Of a stretch of 64,000 nucleotides of DNA, positions 25,901 to 40,974 are shown piece after piece; within the stretch, counting starts at the first letter, position 1; every line of letters starts with the position of its first letter. The stretch is from Lepturacanthus savala (lineage: Eukaryota; Chordata; Actinopteri; Scombriformes; Trichiuridae): contig CM060467.1 of assembly GCA_030544235.1 (NCBI GenBank), positions 6,999,001 through 7,063,000 of the forward strand, written 5' to 3'. A program made the translations under genes and the position numbers. Below the pieces are notes generated by a model. That model was given only the letters and a program-made list of their open reading frames with translations. It made no database searches and was not told where the DNA came from.

Positions 25901-28900
25901 GTATATTTTGCATGCAATACAGGTGATACAATACACAGGGGTGTTTATTTAAGCCAACAACAGCAGAACAGTCCTGAAGGCATGGAGATGATTTGTCTGA
26001 TATTTTATAGCGATATGGGATGGCTCCTGGCAATGCTAGAGAATTAGATGTTGTTGCATTGATCTGTGAGATAAGACGTCTCTCAGTGGAGTGCCAATTA
26101 TTCAAAGCTGCATTTAAATTGTTTGGTTGGGTTGCCTTTGTTCAGCAGGAGAATTGGAGACCTGTTCTGTACTATTTGACTGAGCTACCAAGCCACTGCT
26201 TCAAACTAAAGTCAAATAATATATTTATCAGTTGATTCATGCAAAAAAAAAAGGCATCACTCATTCATTTGATGGTCCAGCACATGCACTTCCAAACACT
26301 CAGTTGAGATAACTGAAGATACATTTAGTTCACGAGGCAGCAAATAGAAAGAGACTTTTGACACATCTCTAGTTCATTCACAAAGCATATACCACTGTGG
26401 CCTCATTTGTTTTTCTACTTTGTACATTGTTTGGATTTGTCCTCCTCATTCCTCTTTGGAACTCTCTGTCTCTGTTGCTTTCTTTGTTTTTTTTCTCTGC
26501 CGCCTGCTCCTAGACTTTCCCCCCTCATCAGGTTTAAATTAGGAATACCCTCTCCCTATCTCTGCTCCACCCCCCTTTCTGTCCATCAGTGTTGTATTAA
26601 GCTTCTACCACCCAGTGTGTTTTGAGTTATTTAATCTGAATCATAATGTTCTACAGATGGCTAAAAAGGCCTTCAGGTATATTGGTTTTGACTTGATAAC
26701 TCTGTTCTCTATTTCTACCCCTAGTCCCCTCCTCCTCTTTATGTGTGTGCGAGGTCAGCCTGAGCCTTTATGGGCTCAGTGGAGTTTCTTTCTGCTCCAG
26801 AGGGATTTGTCAGTTTTTTTGCAACATTAGAGATCTGTAACCTGCACTCACGTGTATCTGCATCAGTCAATGCCCAACTGATGATTTACACCCCATTACA
26901 GGCACATGAGCTGAACCCCACTAAAATTTGACACCAGCAGCTCTGACAGTCCGAGCTAAGGAAGCAGGAAGAATTGATTAAACCAGTAGTATTTTCTCTG
27001 TTAACGTAATATTGTGTTATTTTATGACCCTCACTGGTGTAATAATATAATATAGCACTGACATGCAAAAAGAAGCATCCACTGAGGTCTTTTATAGGGT
27101 GTGTGTGTGTGTGTGTGCGTGTGCTTTCGTGCATGTGTACTTGGATGATTGTTTGTTCTCCCTGCATATGTCCTATCTTCAAATTGCAATAGTTGCCTGG
27201 AGTATAATCCAAAAGACGCATTTATAGCTAAGAGTTTCTCCTGTGATATTTGATGTGCCTTTGTAAAATGCATAATAGGATTACAGTAGTTCCTATGTGC
27301 ACTGTTGTTCTTTTGTGTGTCAAAATTACCTACCGCTGTGTATTAGAGAGCTGTTGAACTCCCTTGATTGCTCATGTGAGCTTTACTTCTAAGCACGCCA
27401 CTGCCTCTATTATCCCCAAGCCAGCATCAGACAGTCCTGGTGCTGTCAATGTGCCATATTCAAGATGTTCCCCGATTTTTAGACAGTGGGGGGAATGTCT
27501 CTGTTTGTTTCACATGCAACAACTCCCACAAGCAAAGATTAAGTTATATAAAACTATTTTTAAATCCTAACTTTAGAGAACGGCACATTCAAAAATCATC
27601 ACAAAGCCTTACGGTTTAGACAAACCACAGCGCCGAAGACGTGGCTGTTGCTTTGATGAAAACTATGAGTTGTAAAGATCATTTCTCCTGAGACCCTGCC
27701 TCTGTTTGAGGGTGTTTGCTTCATCTTTCGTTCCCTTTGTGACTGAAACAAGCAAACTAAAGAACTATAATAGACTCCACGAGCAGTAATTGAATAGAAT
27801 AATAGCAGGTTGTTAACACAATTGTTAATTAGCGTGTGCTGATCTGTGCCTATCTACACAAAACAGCTTGGAGCCCATATATTAAAAAATAGAAAGATTA
27901 AGACACAAATGGGTTTTGTTTAATTATTCACATGGGGGTATGCATGCATGTGTGCATGTTTTACATATGTGGAAAGGGGAGGAATAGCTTGGGACAGTGT
28001 ATTGACTTTCACTGCCTCTAATATTACTCACCACATCCATGAATGTTGTGAGACCACAGTATGTTTCACAAACACACTTTGATTGCTTGACAGACCATCT
28101 TGGCCGTTTGAAAACATTATTGAAGCTTCATACATCACAGCACCCAAAATTAAACCACAACAATACTTTACCTGGCAGCCTGATAATTTACCCAGTAATA
28201 TTAGCATTACACTATTATTATCTATATGGATTTTTTTTAATTAAGAAAAGAATTAAGATTAATGATTTGTGTGTATGTGTTTTTTGTGTGCTCTTTTTTC
28301 CTTAATCATAGAATGTGTATGTGAACATCAACCGGATTATGTCAGTCGGGAACCGGCTCCTGGAGTCAGGCCACTACGCCTCCCAGCAGATTCAACAGAT
28401 TTCCGGTCAGCTGGAGCAGGAGTGGAAGGCCTTTGCCGCGGCGCTGGACGAACGCAGCACCCTGTTGGAGATGTCTGCCAGCTTTCACCAGAAAGAAGAC
28501 CAGGTACACACAGAAAATGAAGTATATGCCTGACATGCACATACAGTATTTGCTATAAGTTAGAGTTAATGTTTCTACATATCCACTTATAATCAATCAA
28601 CCCACACACACATGTATTTTTTGGCAGCTCTACTGAAATGCAAGAAAGTATCTGCATAGTTTATGAAGTTCTACATCCTTACACGCAAACATATTGTAAA
28701 TCAGAGGTGGAATGCATCATAGTAGATCTATTACAGAATGTTAAATGCTAACCAGATTTTTTGCCATCTGTGTTTTCCTCAATGATTTAGTATCCAAACC
28801 TTGTCATAGTTTCAATTACTTTTGAAAAAATATATATTTGACAAGAACAAGAAGGAGAAGAATCTTTTAGTTCTACCATAGTTTTTAAGCACCAGTGTTA

Positions 28901-30487
28901 TTTTAAGGCTAAAAGACATCATGATCAATACAGTTTTCCATTGTTTTGCTTACGGTTGCAGTACTAAATGCATTAGTTAATTGTTGACACCTATTGTTTG
29001 CTGAGTGGCTCATTCTCTGTGCAGTCAGGGAGCAAAACTGTCCCTGAACTGTTTCTGTAAATATATATGACCATGGACCCTCAGTAATAACGTGCAGTGT
29101 AGGTTGAGGATCTGTGCTTGGTAATATACAGTATATATGAAATTCAATATGGCAATATAATTAATTTATTTCTTAAAACACATTAACACTATAATTGTAT
29201 TTCGTTACTTTTTGTTTCAGTTATTATCTCTGCAGCCTTGATTTTACAGCCTTGAAGCCTTGAAGACCAGCCATTTTCTGGTTGCTTCTCTATAAAGTTT
29301 ATATTACCACACACCAGGGTACATGTAGCAGAGCACAAATCTAGAATAAATAAAATAATAAAAAATACAATAATTCCAAGCAAAATTTCTGTATTATGAA
29401 AAATGTCATAACCTAATGCACTATTACCTATATAAATATATGTCTATTGAGCTTCCATATATAATAATCACAGCTGCTAATATGTGACAGCCCCATTACA
29501 GATATCAGAGGCTGTGCTGTAGAATATACTATGAGAACCAGTCGACCAAACATATTCATAAAATCATGTATGCATCATGTCTCTGCATTAGCGGACAACA
29601 TGGTGTTAATAAGACATATATGCCAAGCATTGAGTCATTATAACACTGTGTGGCTCTCTTTCCGTGAGCACGTGCCTTTGTGTGTATCTACTCTGTTATA
29701 CAATATCTGAGTTATGTGCTATCTTTCCCCAGTACATGAGTAAAGTCGAGCCATGGTGCAAGGCGTGTGGTGAAGGAGAACTGCCGTCTGAACTCCAGGA
29801 TCTGGAAGATACAATCCACCATCACCAGGGACTATATGAGCACATTACCACAGCATACTCTGAGGTCAGTACACGCATTCTAACAATGCAATGCAGCATG
29901 TCAAAAACACACATATACAGTACATGCAAATATGAAGCAGAGCAGAATGAAAAATAAGTCAGATGATTATCTAAATCATGTATTTATAAATATACACACA
30001 TGCCTATAACAACAATAATCTCTCAATTCACTCATTTCTTCACCTTTGACAGGTAAGCCAGGACGGGAAATCTCTTTTGGATAAACTGCAGCGACCTTTG
30101 ACCCCAGGAAGTGCAGATTCATTGATGGCATCAGCCAACTACTCCAAGGCAGTGCACCATGTCCTGGACATCATCCATGAGGTGCTGCATCACCAGAGGC
30201 AGCTGGAGAACATCTGGCAGCATCGCAAAGTTCGCCTCCACCAACGTCTGCAGCTGTGTGTTTTTCAGCAGGATGTACAGCAAGTAAGTGACACATGCAA
30301 ACATATCCAACTGCACCAACAAGTTGATTTGCACTGCTTCATGTAAACAAACCCCATTTGTTCCTCTCCTCCTGCCTCTGCACAGCGCATGTTGTGCTTG
30401 GCACCAAAATACAGAGAGGCAAAAAAAAATTTGGAAAAGAGTCATAGCACTGCTTGTTTCATTCATTCATCAGTAAAGAGAGTTCTG

Positions 30488-30552
<65 letters not shown>

Positions 30553-33500
30553 GTCTTTCTCACCAAAATCACCTGATAATGCTTATATCTAAATAACAAT
30601 CAGTAAGCCAAGTAATTCACAAAAAGCTTCAACATAATTTTCTATGATCGAATTAGTTCTCCCAATGTACTCAGGGCAAGGACTACACCAGAGACTAGAG
30701 AGAGTGCAGCTCTCAGTTAGAAACCACATATTAAAGCTTCCTGTAATTCATCCATTAGGTGATGTGAAGCACAACCAGTGCACACATGTTTGTCACATTT
30801 CTGATGCTATAAACTGTAAAACTTGATTTTACTATTGTATTTATAGTTGATATTTGATTTAGAAACAGACCATAATTGTTGCAAACAAATGTGCTATTAT
30901 ATAAATATTAGGCATTGTGAACATATACAAATATGCTGATGATCCATTAAATATTTGTTATTTTTTGGGTCAATATTAATTTTGAATTTCAAAATGATAG
31001 CAGGTAAGGGATTGGTATTAAGAATATATTATAATCAGCTCCAGCTTTTTCCAAGCCTCCTTGCTTCCTTCTGGGTTTTCAGATTGAGAGTCTCTATCTA
31101 TGTCTGACTGACTGGATGGTAGAGCTCTTAGATCCAAACCACTGTGGTTTCCATGGTGATGCAGTTTACTGTGTCAACGGCATTGTGCATGTGTTCCTAT
31201 GTGTTTTGTCCCATCAAAATATTCTCTCAGAGACCTTGAAAATACTATGAAATCCCTTTCATTGCACTGCATAGAAACAGATGGAGTATGGCCATCTGCT
31301 TAATAGATAATAAGGTAATTATGTACAAAGATTTATAGCTAATCTCATCCGCAGTGGAAATGTTGACACTTTGCACTGCTCTGGATTTCCTATTAAGCAA
31401 AACTTAATTATCCGCGTTGTGTAATTTAAACCTGACACACTGCGGATGGAGAAATAGAGTAAAGATAGAGGGATGAGCAGAGAGCAGATGACATCTATGG
31501 ATTATTCTGACTCTGATGTGATTTGAACACTTCCAGTCCATTGCACCCCCTACTGATTACAAAGTTATACTGCATTCATTAAGCTTCATACATATTTTGG
31601 ATTTGTGTGTTTGTGTGTGTGTAGGTCCTGGATTGGATAGAAAATCATGGCGAGGCCTTCCTCAGCAAACACACTGGGGTTGGGAAGTCTTTACATAGAG
31701 CCAGGGCGCTGCAGAAGAGGCATGAAGATTTTGAAGAGGTTGCACAGGTGAGCTTTTAACTACACTTAATTAAAAAAAAAAATGTGGCATCCTTTTCTTT
31801 TAGATATCAAGTCAAGTGGGATACTGTACTATAATGTTTGTGTTTCAGAATACCTACACCAATGCTGACAAATTGCTAGAGGCAGCAGAGCAGTTGGCCC
31901 AGACTGGAGAATGTGACCCAGAGGAAATTTACCAGGCTGCCCACCAGCTAGAAGATCGCATCCAGGACTTTGTGCGTCGTGTGGAGCAGCGCAAAGTTCT
32001 GCTGGACATGTCTGTTGCCTTTCACACACATGTCAAAGAGGTGTGTGTTTGTCTCCTCTCTTCTCCTTTTCCCCTCTCCTCTACTTAGCTTTGTTCACAA
32101 CAGTGAACTGACTTTTTTGCGAAGCTAAACCCAGTGCACCGCTCCTCAGCCTCATGTCTTAACTGTTGAAGTGAGATATGCTACATATATATCATGAAGT
32201 ACATATTTAGATAAGGAAATTCCTCCATAATGGTTACCACTCTTGAATATGTCTAACAATGGCAGTGTAAGAGCCTTCAATTATCTTATACTATTCTGCG
32301 TTGCAGTTGCTGTCATTTGTCCAGCCACTACAGACACAACTACAAAGCAGTGTATACCTCTACTAGCACTGCCTTTCAATCTATTATTTTAATAATAAAA
32401 GTTTGTAAATGAAATGTCTCATCTGCCTATGGATCTGTATCAAAACCATAGTGATATTAACTATTCAGTCACAAATAGCACTCCAATCAGGACTTCAGAT
32501 CTTTCACAAGGACAACATTAAGTGACTCGCAGTCCCATCCACACTGTGTTGAATAATTATGGCAGCTTATGTCAAATTGGCCACAGATATATTTCATACA
32601 GGCTGTATGTTTGCGCTTGTATGTATCATTCCTCAAAATGCTGCTAAACATATTCCAGCTAAAGTCATTACCTTGTCATTGAGCAAAAATACCTGCTTTC
32701 CTTTTCTTCTGTTGCACACTTACAAATTGTTTTATACAAATTATGAAAATCTACCTCCTACTTCACTGTGGTAAAAACAGTCATGCCTTAAATTGTCATC
32801 ATTTACTTTATTTATTCAGTCTATGACCCTTGTTTCTTTAAAAAATAATAAAGAACACACACAATTTACAGCCTAGTGTGGCACTTCAAGCCAACATTGT
32901 ACTTCTACAGGCTGTGTGGATATGGTGCTAATCTCTGCTTGACTCCTGAATTTCCCTCACTGTGCTGTGTTAATATAAAAGTCACACACTGCACATCTTT
33001 AACTGACAAAATTAACCTTGTCACACTGACAGAGCACTGTGCTCCGCATGTGTTAATACAACATCCTGTTTACATATACTTACAGAGAGGGACAGAGCCA
33101 TGGTGTTATTAATGAGGCTAGTCTTAAATGTCCATATGGACTAATCTTCTTCATCCCATCTGTCAGCTCACACTGGCACGGGTCACTGTGTGAGTGAGTG
33201 CGTGCATGCATGAGCTTCCACGTGTAACTGTTTTCCTATTGTGTGTGTGGTTAGGTGAATGTGAGTATGAACTACATTAAAGGGGAGGAGATACATCTCT
33301 TATGTTCTAATATTGTCAACAAATGTTTATTAGAAGAAATAATAGGACACTACTTGAATAAAGGTGTGTGATTTAGAATTTGAGGCCATGATATTTTGAA
33401 TTGATTGTGTACCAATCTGCAGATAAAGCCCAATAAAACCTAATCTAATATTTTTTTAATTTAACACCAAGCTTAAATAAAAAAGAAAATGTTTAGTCAG

Positions 33501-35502
33501 CTGATTCCATTTGAATATTCAGTTGCCAAACAATGACGTCTGTCTGTATAGATAGTGGGTTAAATGTAAAATGCTGTATGTCAGTGGATGATCGAAGCAA
33601 TACCAAAAAGTAGACTTGTTTTTGAGTAAGCAGTGTGGGTGTTAGACAAACAGTGGGTGCCAGGGTCCCTCTCCTGCGGCCTGGATGCTGTGCCAGGGCT
33701 TTAGTGCGCTGAGCCAACTCACCCAGATGGCTAATCTGTTACAAAGATGACCATTGACAAAACACCAGCCCTGTGCAGAGCTGGGCGGTTTTGATTTCTG
33801 TCTCCCATCTTCTGCCTTTCCATTTAGCAGCTTGCCGATCGAGCCTTACATCTGGGTTTAACTCCCAGCGCTCTGTGGACTGGCTCCGCCCCCTCTAGCA
33901 AGCATACACTTTTTACAATGGGCCCTCTTTAGTTGCTTCTTTAGTTTTCCTCTTCTTTGGAGCGGGATGGTGCCATTGGTGGTGTATGTTGCACAACGCT
34001 GCATTTTGACTGGCTCGTCTTTGCTGTCCATCTCTATTAGCTGTGGACATGGTTGGAGGAGCTTCAGAAGGAGCTGCTGGATGATGTGTATGCAGAGTCG
34101 GTGGAGGCAGTGCAGGACCTGATCAAACGCTTTGGCCAGCAGCAGCAGACAACTCTTCAGGCTACTGTCAATGTCATCAAGGAAGGAGAGGACCTCATAC
34201 AGCAGCTCAGGTGAATATGAATAATGCATGCTAATGTAAAACCTGAGCACATACAAGTATGCTCTCTTTAGTTTTATGTAGAAGAGTGGATTGTTTTCCA
34301 TCATAACAAAATAGTAAATACTAATCCTGAGGAATGCAAAGTAAGTAATTGACAGTTATGTCTGTTATCAGAGGGCGATCATGGGTGCAAGTATAAAAAA
34401 AAAGGAAACATAGAGGGAGAGAATTGTTCAAAAGAAACTATATGAGTTTTTAACTTCCTCAGGGATGGTTTCATAGGATCTCTGCATACAAGTGCGTTCT
34501 GTCCCTAAACCTCTGTATCTTTCCCCACCTGCATTTGACCTCTGTCCACAGAGACTCGGCCATCTCGAGCAACAAGACTCCCCACAACAGCTCTATGGCC
34601 CACATTGAGAGTGTGCTGCAACAGCTGGATGAAGCCCAGGGCCAGATGGAGGAGCTTTTCCAGGAAAGGAAGATCAAACTGGAGCTCTTCCTCCAGCTCC
34701 GCATCTTTGAGAGGGACGCCATTGATGTGAGTAGGCTTGGTGTATGGTGAATATTTATGAGGGTTTTTTTTTTTTTTTTTTGAGAAAGAAAGAAAGAGTG
34801 GGAGACGTGTAAAAGTTGTACAGAAATAAGAATGCGAGGTAGTGCTGTAGGGCAAGGACTTGAATAGTACCATATTCAGCCTCTTGGGTTTTTGTTTATC
34901 CAAAGTGGCATTTCTTTATTCAAAAAAGATCAATTACATGTGGCAAGTGACACACTGGAAACCCTCAAATTATAGTGTGACTCTGAACTGATGGTCTGTT
35001 ACACTATAAAGGGCAATTCGATTTAGTACACAGCGATACTCTTGCATGTGCTACATTTAAAAAAAAAAAAAGTATTTAGTTCCACTTGATGCATCGCTTC
35101 CACACGTCGCCATCTCCCTCTCCCCAACTACCAGCTGACTGCATTCAATCATCCAATTCCTTAACGTCCCACTGTGCAAGTGAATGCTTTTCTCAGCTGG
35201 CGCTCGGATACGATAACTGTGCTTTTAAAATATGTATTTTGGCGTTTTTTGTGGTGTTTATCATGGCCGTCAAATCAGATATGTTGAGCTGTACTGTGTT
35301 GACAGATGAATTGCACTCATTTTGGAAGCAAAAGGCCTGGGGTGGCGATACAGTAGAGGATTATATTTATGAGGATAATATAAGTGAAAAGAAGTGTTGT
35401 GGAAAGTAATCGTGGCGGACATGATGAGCCTGTGGCGCATGAATGGAAGTCTGTTTAGGGAAATGTTTTTTCAGTAGCTATCCCATCATTAACTTCTTGC
35501 AA

Positions 35503-35574
<72 letters not shown>

Positions 35575-36997
35575 ATATGTGGCAAACTGGACTTTTGGGA
35601 TGTTTCCAGATATTTTTTCTATATTAATGTACCAATTGTGTAAACATTGTAATATTTCATTTAATACCTAGACCATTCCCACTCACATTAACCTATTAAC
35701 TAGTCATTGTAGCTAGCTGGTGATTAAATATATGATTTTGTGTTCTGCATCAAGTCTACACTACTTATTTTTGTGGTTAATTTCAAGTCCATTGTGTTAA
35801 ATCCAGAAGAATAGTCTCACATTATGTCTGCATGTCAGGTCAGGAGATGGTGGTGAATCTGATGAACTTCAGTTGAACACAGACGCACACCCGCCCACAC
35901 ACACACACACAAATATTGACACAGGAATAATATGACACAGTGCTTGAGCATGAAGACGGGTGGAGGAGGCTTTTATTTCCCTCCATTCCCTGCCCACACA
36001 CACACACACACACAGACACACACAGTTATTAGGACACTCCCTCCTGGCTTGAACGGGGTGTGTGTCTGAGGTGAGGACACAGGTCTAGGTGAGACATACA
36101 CTCATCTCATAGGTGTCTCACAGAGGTTTCTTTCTTGATGATAAGCATTGTAAACTGCTGAGACGTGGAGGAGGTTTACCTCTTCTATTAGTTTGTTTTC
36201 GCAGCGCTGGTAGCAGAGGGAGATGGTCTTTTTGCACGCAGAGGGCATTTTACTCAACTGTAAGAGGAGAAGAGAACAGAGTGCAAATGAGTGCTTGGTG
36301 AGTTTCTATTTTGCTGCCAGATTTGTGAAAGTATCATATCGGCTCTGACGGGTATTATATTATTCTGAAATGAAAGAACTAGGTAAGATTAGTGTGTGTA
36401 CTAGCCGAGAAAGTCACATCTCTGCACCGAGGAGATTTTATAGCGAGGAGGAATCGGAATTCCTACACCACCTTGTCATAAGGCACTCTGTTATGTGGAG
36501 AGAGAATAACGCTTTGTATTACAGAAGAGGTTTATCTTACTTTTTGTATAAACATACTGAATGGGAAGGTGCAGTATTGAAATAGATTTTTCTGTATTGT
36601 AGCTTCTGTTTATTGCTTTCAGATAATGGATAAAATGGTTTAAATGGATTTGTAATGAACCTAGACGAGGGAGTTGTTTTGCCAGTTAGAGGAAATCTCC
36701 AATGGTCCAAGGCTTGACTGAATGCACGTTTGTGAAGCCAGCGCAAAGTTAACCTGTGTTTACGTGTTGATCTCCAAGAGAGCTCAGCAGGGTGCATACT
36801 GAGTGACCTTCCTGCTGTGTAAGCTGAATATGTGGTGAGAAGCTGTGTTTGAGGCTGAAGCTGATATTACTTTACATGCTGTTTAGAAGAACATGCCTTG
36901 GCAGCAACAAACTCATTTATAGTAGTATTCAAGGCTGATCTAGATGATCGAGAGTTACTGGTTTTGGTTACATGTTGCTGCTTACATGCTTACATGT

Positions 36998-37078
<81 letters not shown>

Positions 37079-40000
37079 AGGGAGAAAGCAGAAGGTTAAC
37101 GTTTTTCTGCTAAATATGTGGGCGTTGATGAGATATTTGTGCAGCTGGCCACACTGTGGTTACATGCACAAGCATGCATAGCATTTTTTTTTGGTCAGTG
37201 TGTGTGGGAAAGAACAGTAGCCTTTCCAATATTAGATCTTTTCGGTAGCTACAATTAACCACTGATAATAGCTTGTTCCTGTTGGCATTTGTTGTTTCTT
37301 CATTTTATCTTTGTGGAAAGTTTGAAGCCTCCTGCTGTTGCACACACAGAGATTATAATATATATATATAAACTAAAATGGTCGAGATGAAGCTCACTGC
37401 AAAGTAGTTACTGGTGGTGTTAGTAGCGAAACCTGAGCATAATAGAGACTACAAAAGACATAAATGCTATTTTGTGAATTATTATAATTATTTTTTTTTA
37501 TCTTCATGGTATTCATAAATATTACTTTATTTACAGAGTAAGGTTTTGCACAGAATCTGTTATTTGGATTCAATTAACTTAACTTTTAGGAGGCATTCAA
37601 TTAACTTAACTGTTTGGAGGCATTTAATTAACTTAACTGTTAGGAGCAGTGGGAGGCCTGCTTGGTGACAAATAACACAATCATACTGCAGTAAATGGTT
37701 ATCGCTTAAATGCAGCACCATTCTGGGTTGATCAATATATATTCTAACTCTAGCTGCATTTTAAATCAAACCCCTGCTTCTTCCACTCTTGTGTTCTAAT
37801 CATTTCAACAGGATTGGATCGGTTCTAATCTTCACCTTTAAAATTGATATTTAAAATCCTGAGAGGATCACGTCCACATACAGATATTCTGTTTCACTTT
37901 AGGAATCTGTTCTTAGTCACACAAACAGAACGGATGCAGAACTTCTAACATCCGCATTCCTCTTTGCCTTTTCTGCATCTCTTTGACTTTGTGTATCAAT
38001 GTTAACCCTTTTTCTCTTTCTGTCCCACATTAAAACTCATTGGACATCCCTTTTCTTTGATCTACTCACTTTTTCCCAATTGCTTGAGGTCCTCTAAGAC
38101 ACAAGACCTCATGAATAAAAGAGGACAGCCTCCAAAGCATTGCGTTTTCATTTTGATTTACACACATAGATCAGGTTTTACCTTCCCATTGCTTTCATAT
38201 AATTCTCAGAGCCATCCAATTATCAAATTGACACATTCTCTGCATTAGTTTGAGGTTACAGAACAGCTGAATGTTGGGCCTCGGATCAAACCTCCAGTGA
38301 ATATTGAATGTTGCATGAATGTTGAAATTAGATAGTTGGGTGAATAGATGGTTTTGTCTGTCATGAATCATGTTATGGCTACAGTACTGTAAATATCGTT
38401 CTTGACAGCTCTAACTTGACAATAATATAACCTTATTCCGTTATACAAGTCAATGAGCAGTTCTCAAATAGAAATCAGTGGTGTAGTCTGGTAAACTATA
38501 CAAATTCACTAAAAAATTCACAATTACCTCGTAACGTTTGCCAGAAAGAGAGATTTCTAATAAAAGTCACAAATAAAAATAAATTGCTTTCTTCATTAGC
38601 AGTAAAAAAATGCCTTGGCCACAACTGAATAACTGAATTCCATTATGCCCTGCAGCAATAGGTGTGTAAATTACAAAACAAATTGCAGACTAGACCTGTA
38701 AAGTTAGTTTTAAATAAAGCACAAATGAGAAGGCCTGACAGACAGATTCCAGACGCTGCCAGGATCAAGGTGCCCCTGGTATCATGATTCAGTGTGCATG
38801 GGCAGTGAAAGGCAAACGCTGACATCTCAGTACATCTGCTTTACCAGCCATGCATCAGCAGTGTAATATGTTATCCCTTATTATGGCAGACAGCTAAGTG
38901 TTAGGTTATAGCGATGAAGCTGCCTGACTTCGTACCCAAAAATTCTCTCAATCACAAAATTATATGGATACCCTAATAGATGTGTGCATTTTTTTTTTAT
39001 TTTTTTTAACTTTTGTTTAATGAGTTTAGCATAAAACCTTTACATCTTGGGTTTGAATTTAGCCCTTTATCACTTATATTTTGTTTCAGCAGTATCATTT
39101 TATATCATCTTTATATTTGTCTTCTTTTGGCAGTGTCCAACAAAGTCTAAAATACATAACTAGTTTAAATCACTTTATCTAGTTCCTTATTCGCTTTATT
39201 TCCACTTTTCTCCACTCAGATCATCTCAGATCTAGAGTCATGGAACGAGGAACTGTCCCAGCAAATGAATGACTTCGACACAGAGGACCTGACTCTGGCC
39301 GAGCAGAGGCTACAACATCATGCAGACAAGGCACTTACTATGAACAATCTTACCTTTGACGTCATCCACCAGGGCCAGGAGCTCCTGCAGTATGTTACAG
39401 AGGTCCAGGCGTCAGGTGAGTGAAGAAATAGACAAGCAGATTTAGTAGTTTTAGGGTATAGTATTAAATTGAGATCTGTTATCTCGTCATAGTGTTGCAA
39501 TGTCTCAGCTCAGAGACTGTCAGCATATAACACAGTTTCAGTTGCAAAAATCAGGCTCTGACAATACTAGATTATTACTACTGCATCTGAAGCTTACCTC
39601 AGGACAGTAATTTTCTGGGGCCAGCCTTGCAGATACTGTAGCATCACAACTATCACATAATGTGTCTATGGATGGAACACAGTATTAAAATATGAGTACA
39701 GATTATGCCAATGCTAAAAAAAAAAAATCATGAAAGGTTTATGCGGAAAATGGCTTTTAGACATAATTTGCTCACCTTTCACAAGATCAACATGACTTTC
39801 TGTTATTAAAAATGTAAGCTGAGCTTTTGCATCCATGTTAATGCAATTGCTCTCCTGAACTGTTTTCAGTCAAAGGAATATCAAATGATTTCAGAAATGT
39901 GAAATCCAAAGTCATCCATCCGTTGCTACTCACACACATTAAAGTACACATAAATATTTAAGATTCTCCCGGTACTTTCAAGGTAGACATACCTCTACGT

Positions 40001-40904
40001 CCATATCCGTTGACCCATGTCCATAGCAATAAATGTTGATTAAGTGAATGATGACAAAGAAAAATAGGAGTAAATCTGATTATGAAAGATTTGTTATTAT
40101 AGATTCAGATCAGTTAAATGGTTTAAATCCTACATATAAAACAAAGTTTAATCTAATTTATTTCTACAAAAAAAGTATTTTTTTTATTCCATAAACTGGT
40201 GCTGGTTGATGCACAAACATGTTGTAATAAGAAATAATGTGAATTAAAATCCATTGTTACTTATAATAAAATCAAATGACATTTCATATCATGCAGGTGT
40301 GGAGCTGCTATGCGACAGAGATGTAGATATGGCCACGCGTGTCCAGGATCTGCTCGAGTTTCTCCATGAGAAGCAGCAAGAGTTGGACCTGGCTGCAGAG
40401 CAGCACAGGAGACATCTGGAGCAGTGTGTCCAGTTAAGGCATCTGCAGGCCGAGGTCAAACAGGTACGTGCCAGAAGAAGAAGAAAAGGACGAGAGCTTG
40501 TTTACGAGGCTGGACAGCAATACAACACTGAAGCAGTTCTGTTGGGGTTTTAAAAGCACTCTAAAAAACAAGTTGGAAAAGAGCCAGGCTTTTTATATAT
40601 GAAAGAATAATCCCTGTATTATTCTCAATGTTTTTTTTCTCAGGTCAGTTGAAGATTTAAAAAATGTATAGCATGTAAATATTAAAAGAATAATAATAAT
40701 TGAATCTCATACAGTGATATATTAAGATATATTTAACAGTATGTTAATGCATATGGTTGTGGGGAAAAGACATTCTGACAGTTTACTGCAACAACATGCC
40801 ATGATGTTACAGCAGAGCATGTTGAAGTGCTAAAAGGTTACAGTATGTTCTGTCTGTACATGACCATGGGTAGATGACTCATCCTGTGTCAACAATCTCT
40901 CCCT

Positions 40905-40974
<70 letters not shown>

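Larger units (their letters stand above)
34727..39219 (+). other. Intron, 4.5 kb, noncoding
   Basis: Contains a poly(T) run near 34764-34781, long (AT)n tracts at 35505-35572 and 37001-37075, (CA)n near 35994-36014 and a three-copy 27-bp tandem repeat at 37569-37649. No exon with compatible phase recognised. Confidence 0.85.

Noticed and set aside
30131..30466. 111-codon minus-strand open frame
   Set aside because: Antisense shadow of trio exon 9 extending into the intron.
33640..33900. GC-richer segment with tRNA/SINE-like pieces (gggtttaactcccag; ggctcagcgcac on the minus strand)
   Set aside because: The A- and B-box matches are weak and wrongly spaced, and I cannot name a family.
35086..35409. 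107-codon open frame in the intron after exon 13
   Set aside because: No recognisable family, odd composition, no flanking splice sites in the needed phase, and no promoter or polyadenylation evidence.
36113..36374. Short ATG-bearing segments ending at gtgagt (about 36299) and gtaaga (about 36382) as alternative first exons
   Set aside because: They end in phase 2 and phase 1, whereas the next exon (39220) needs phase 0. No in-frame product results.
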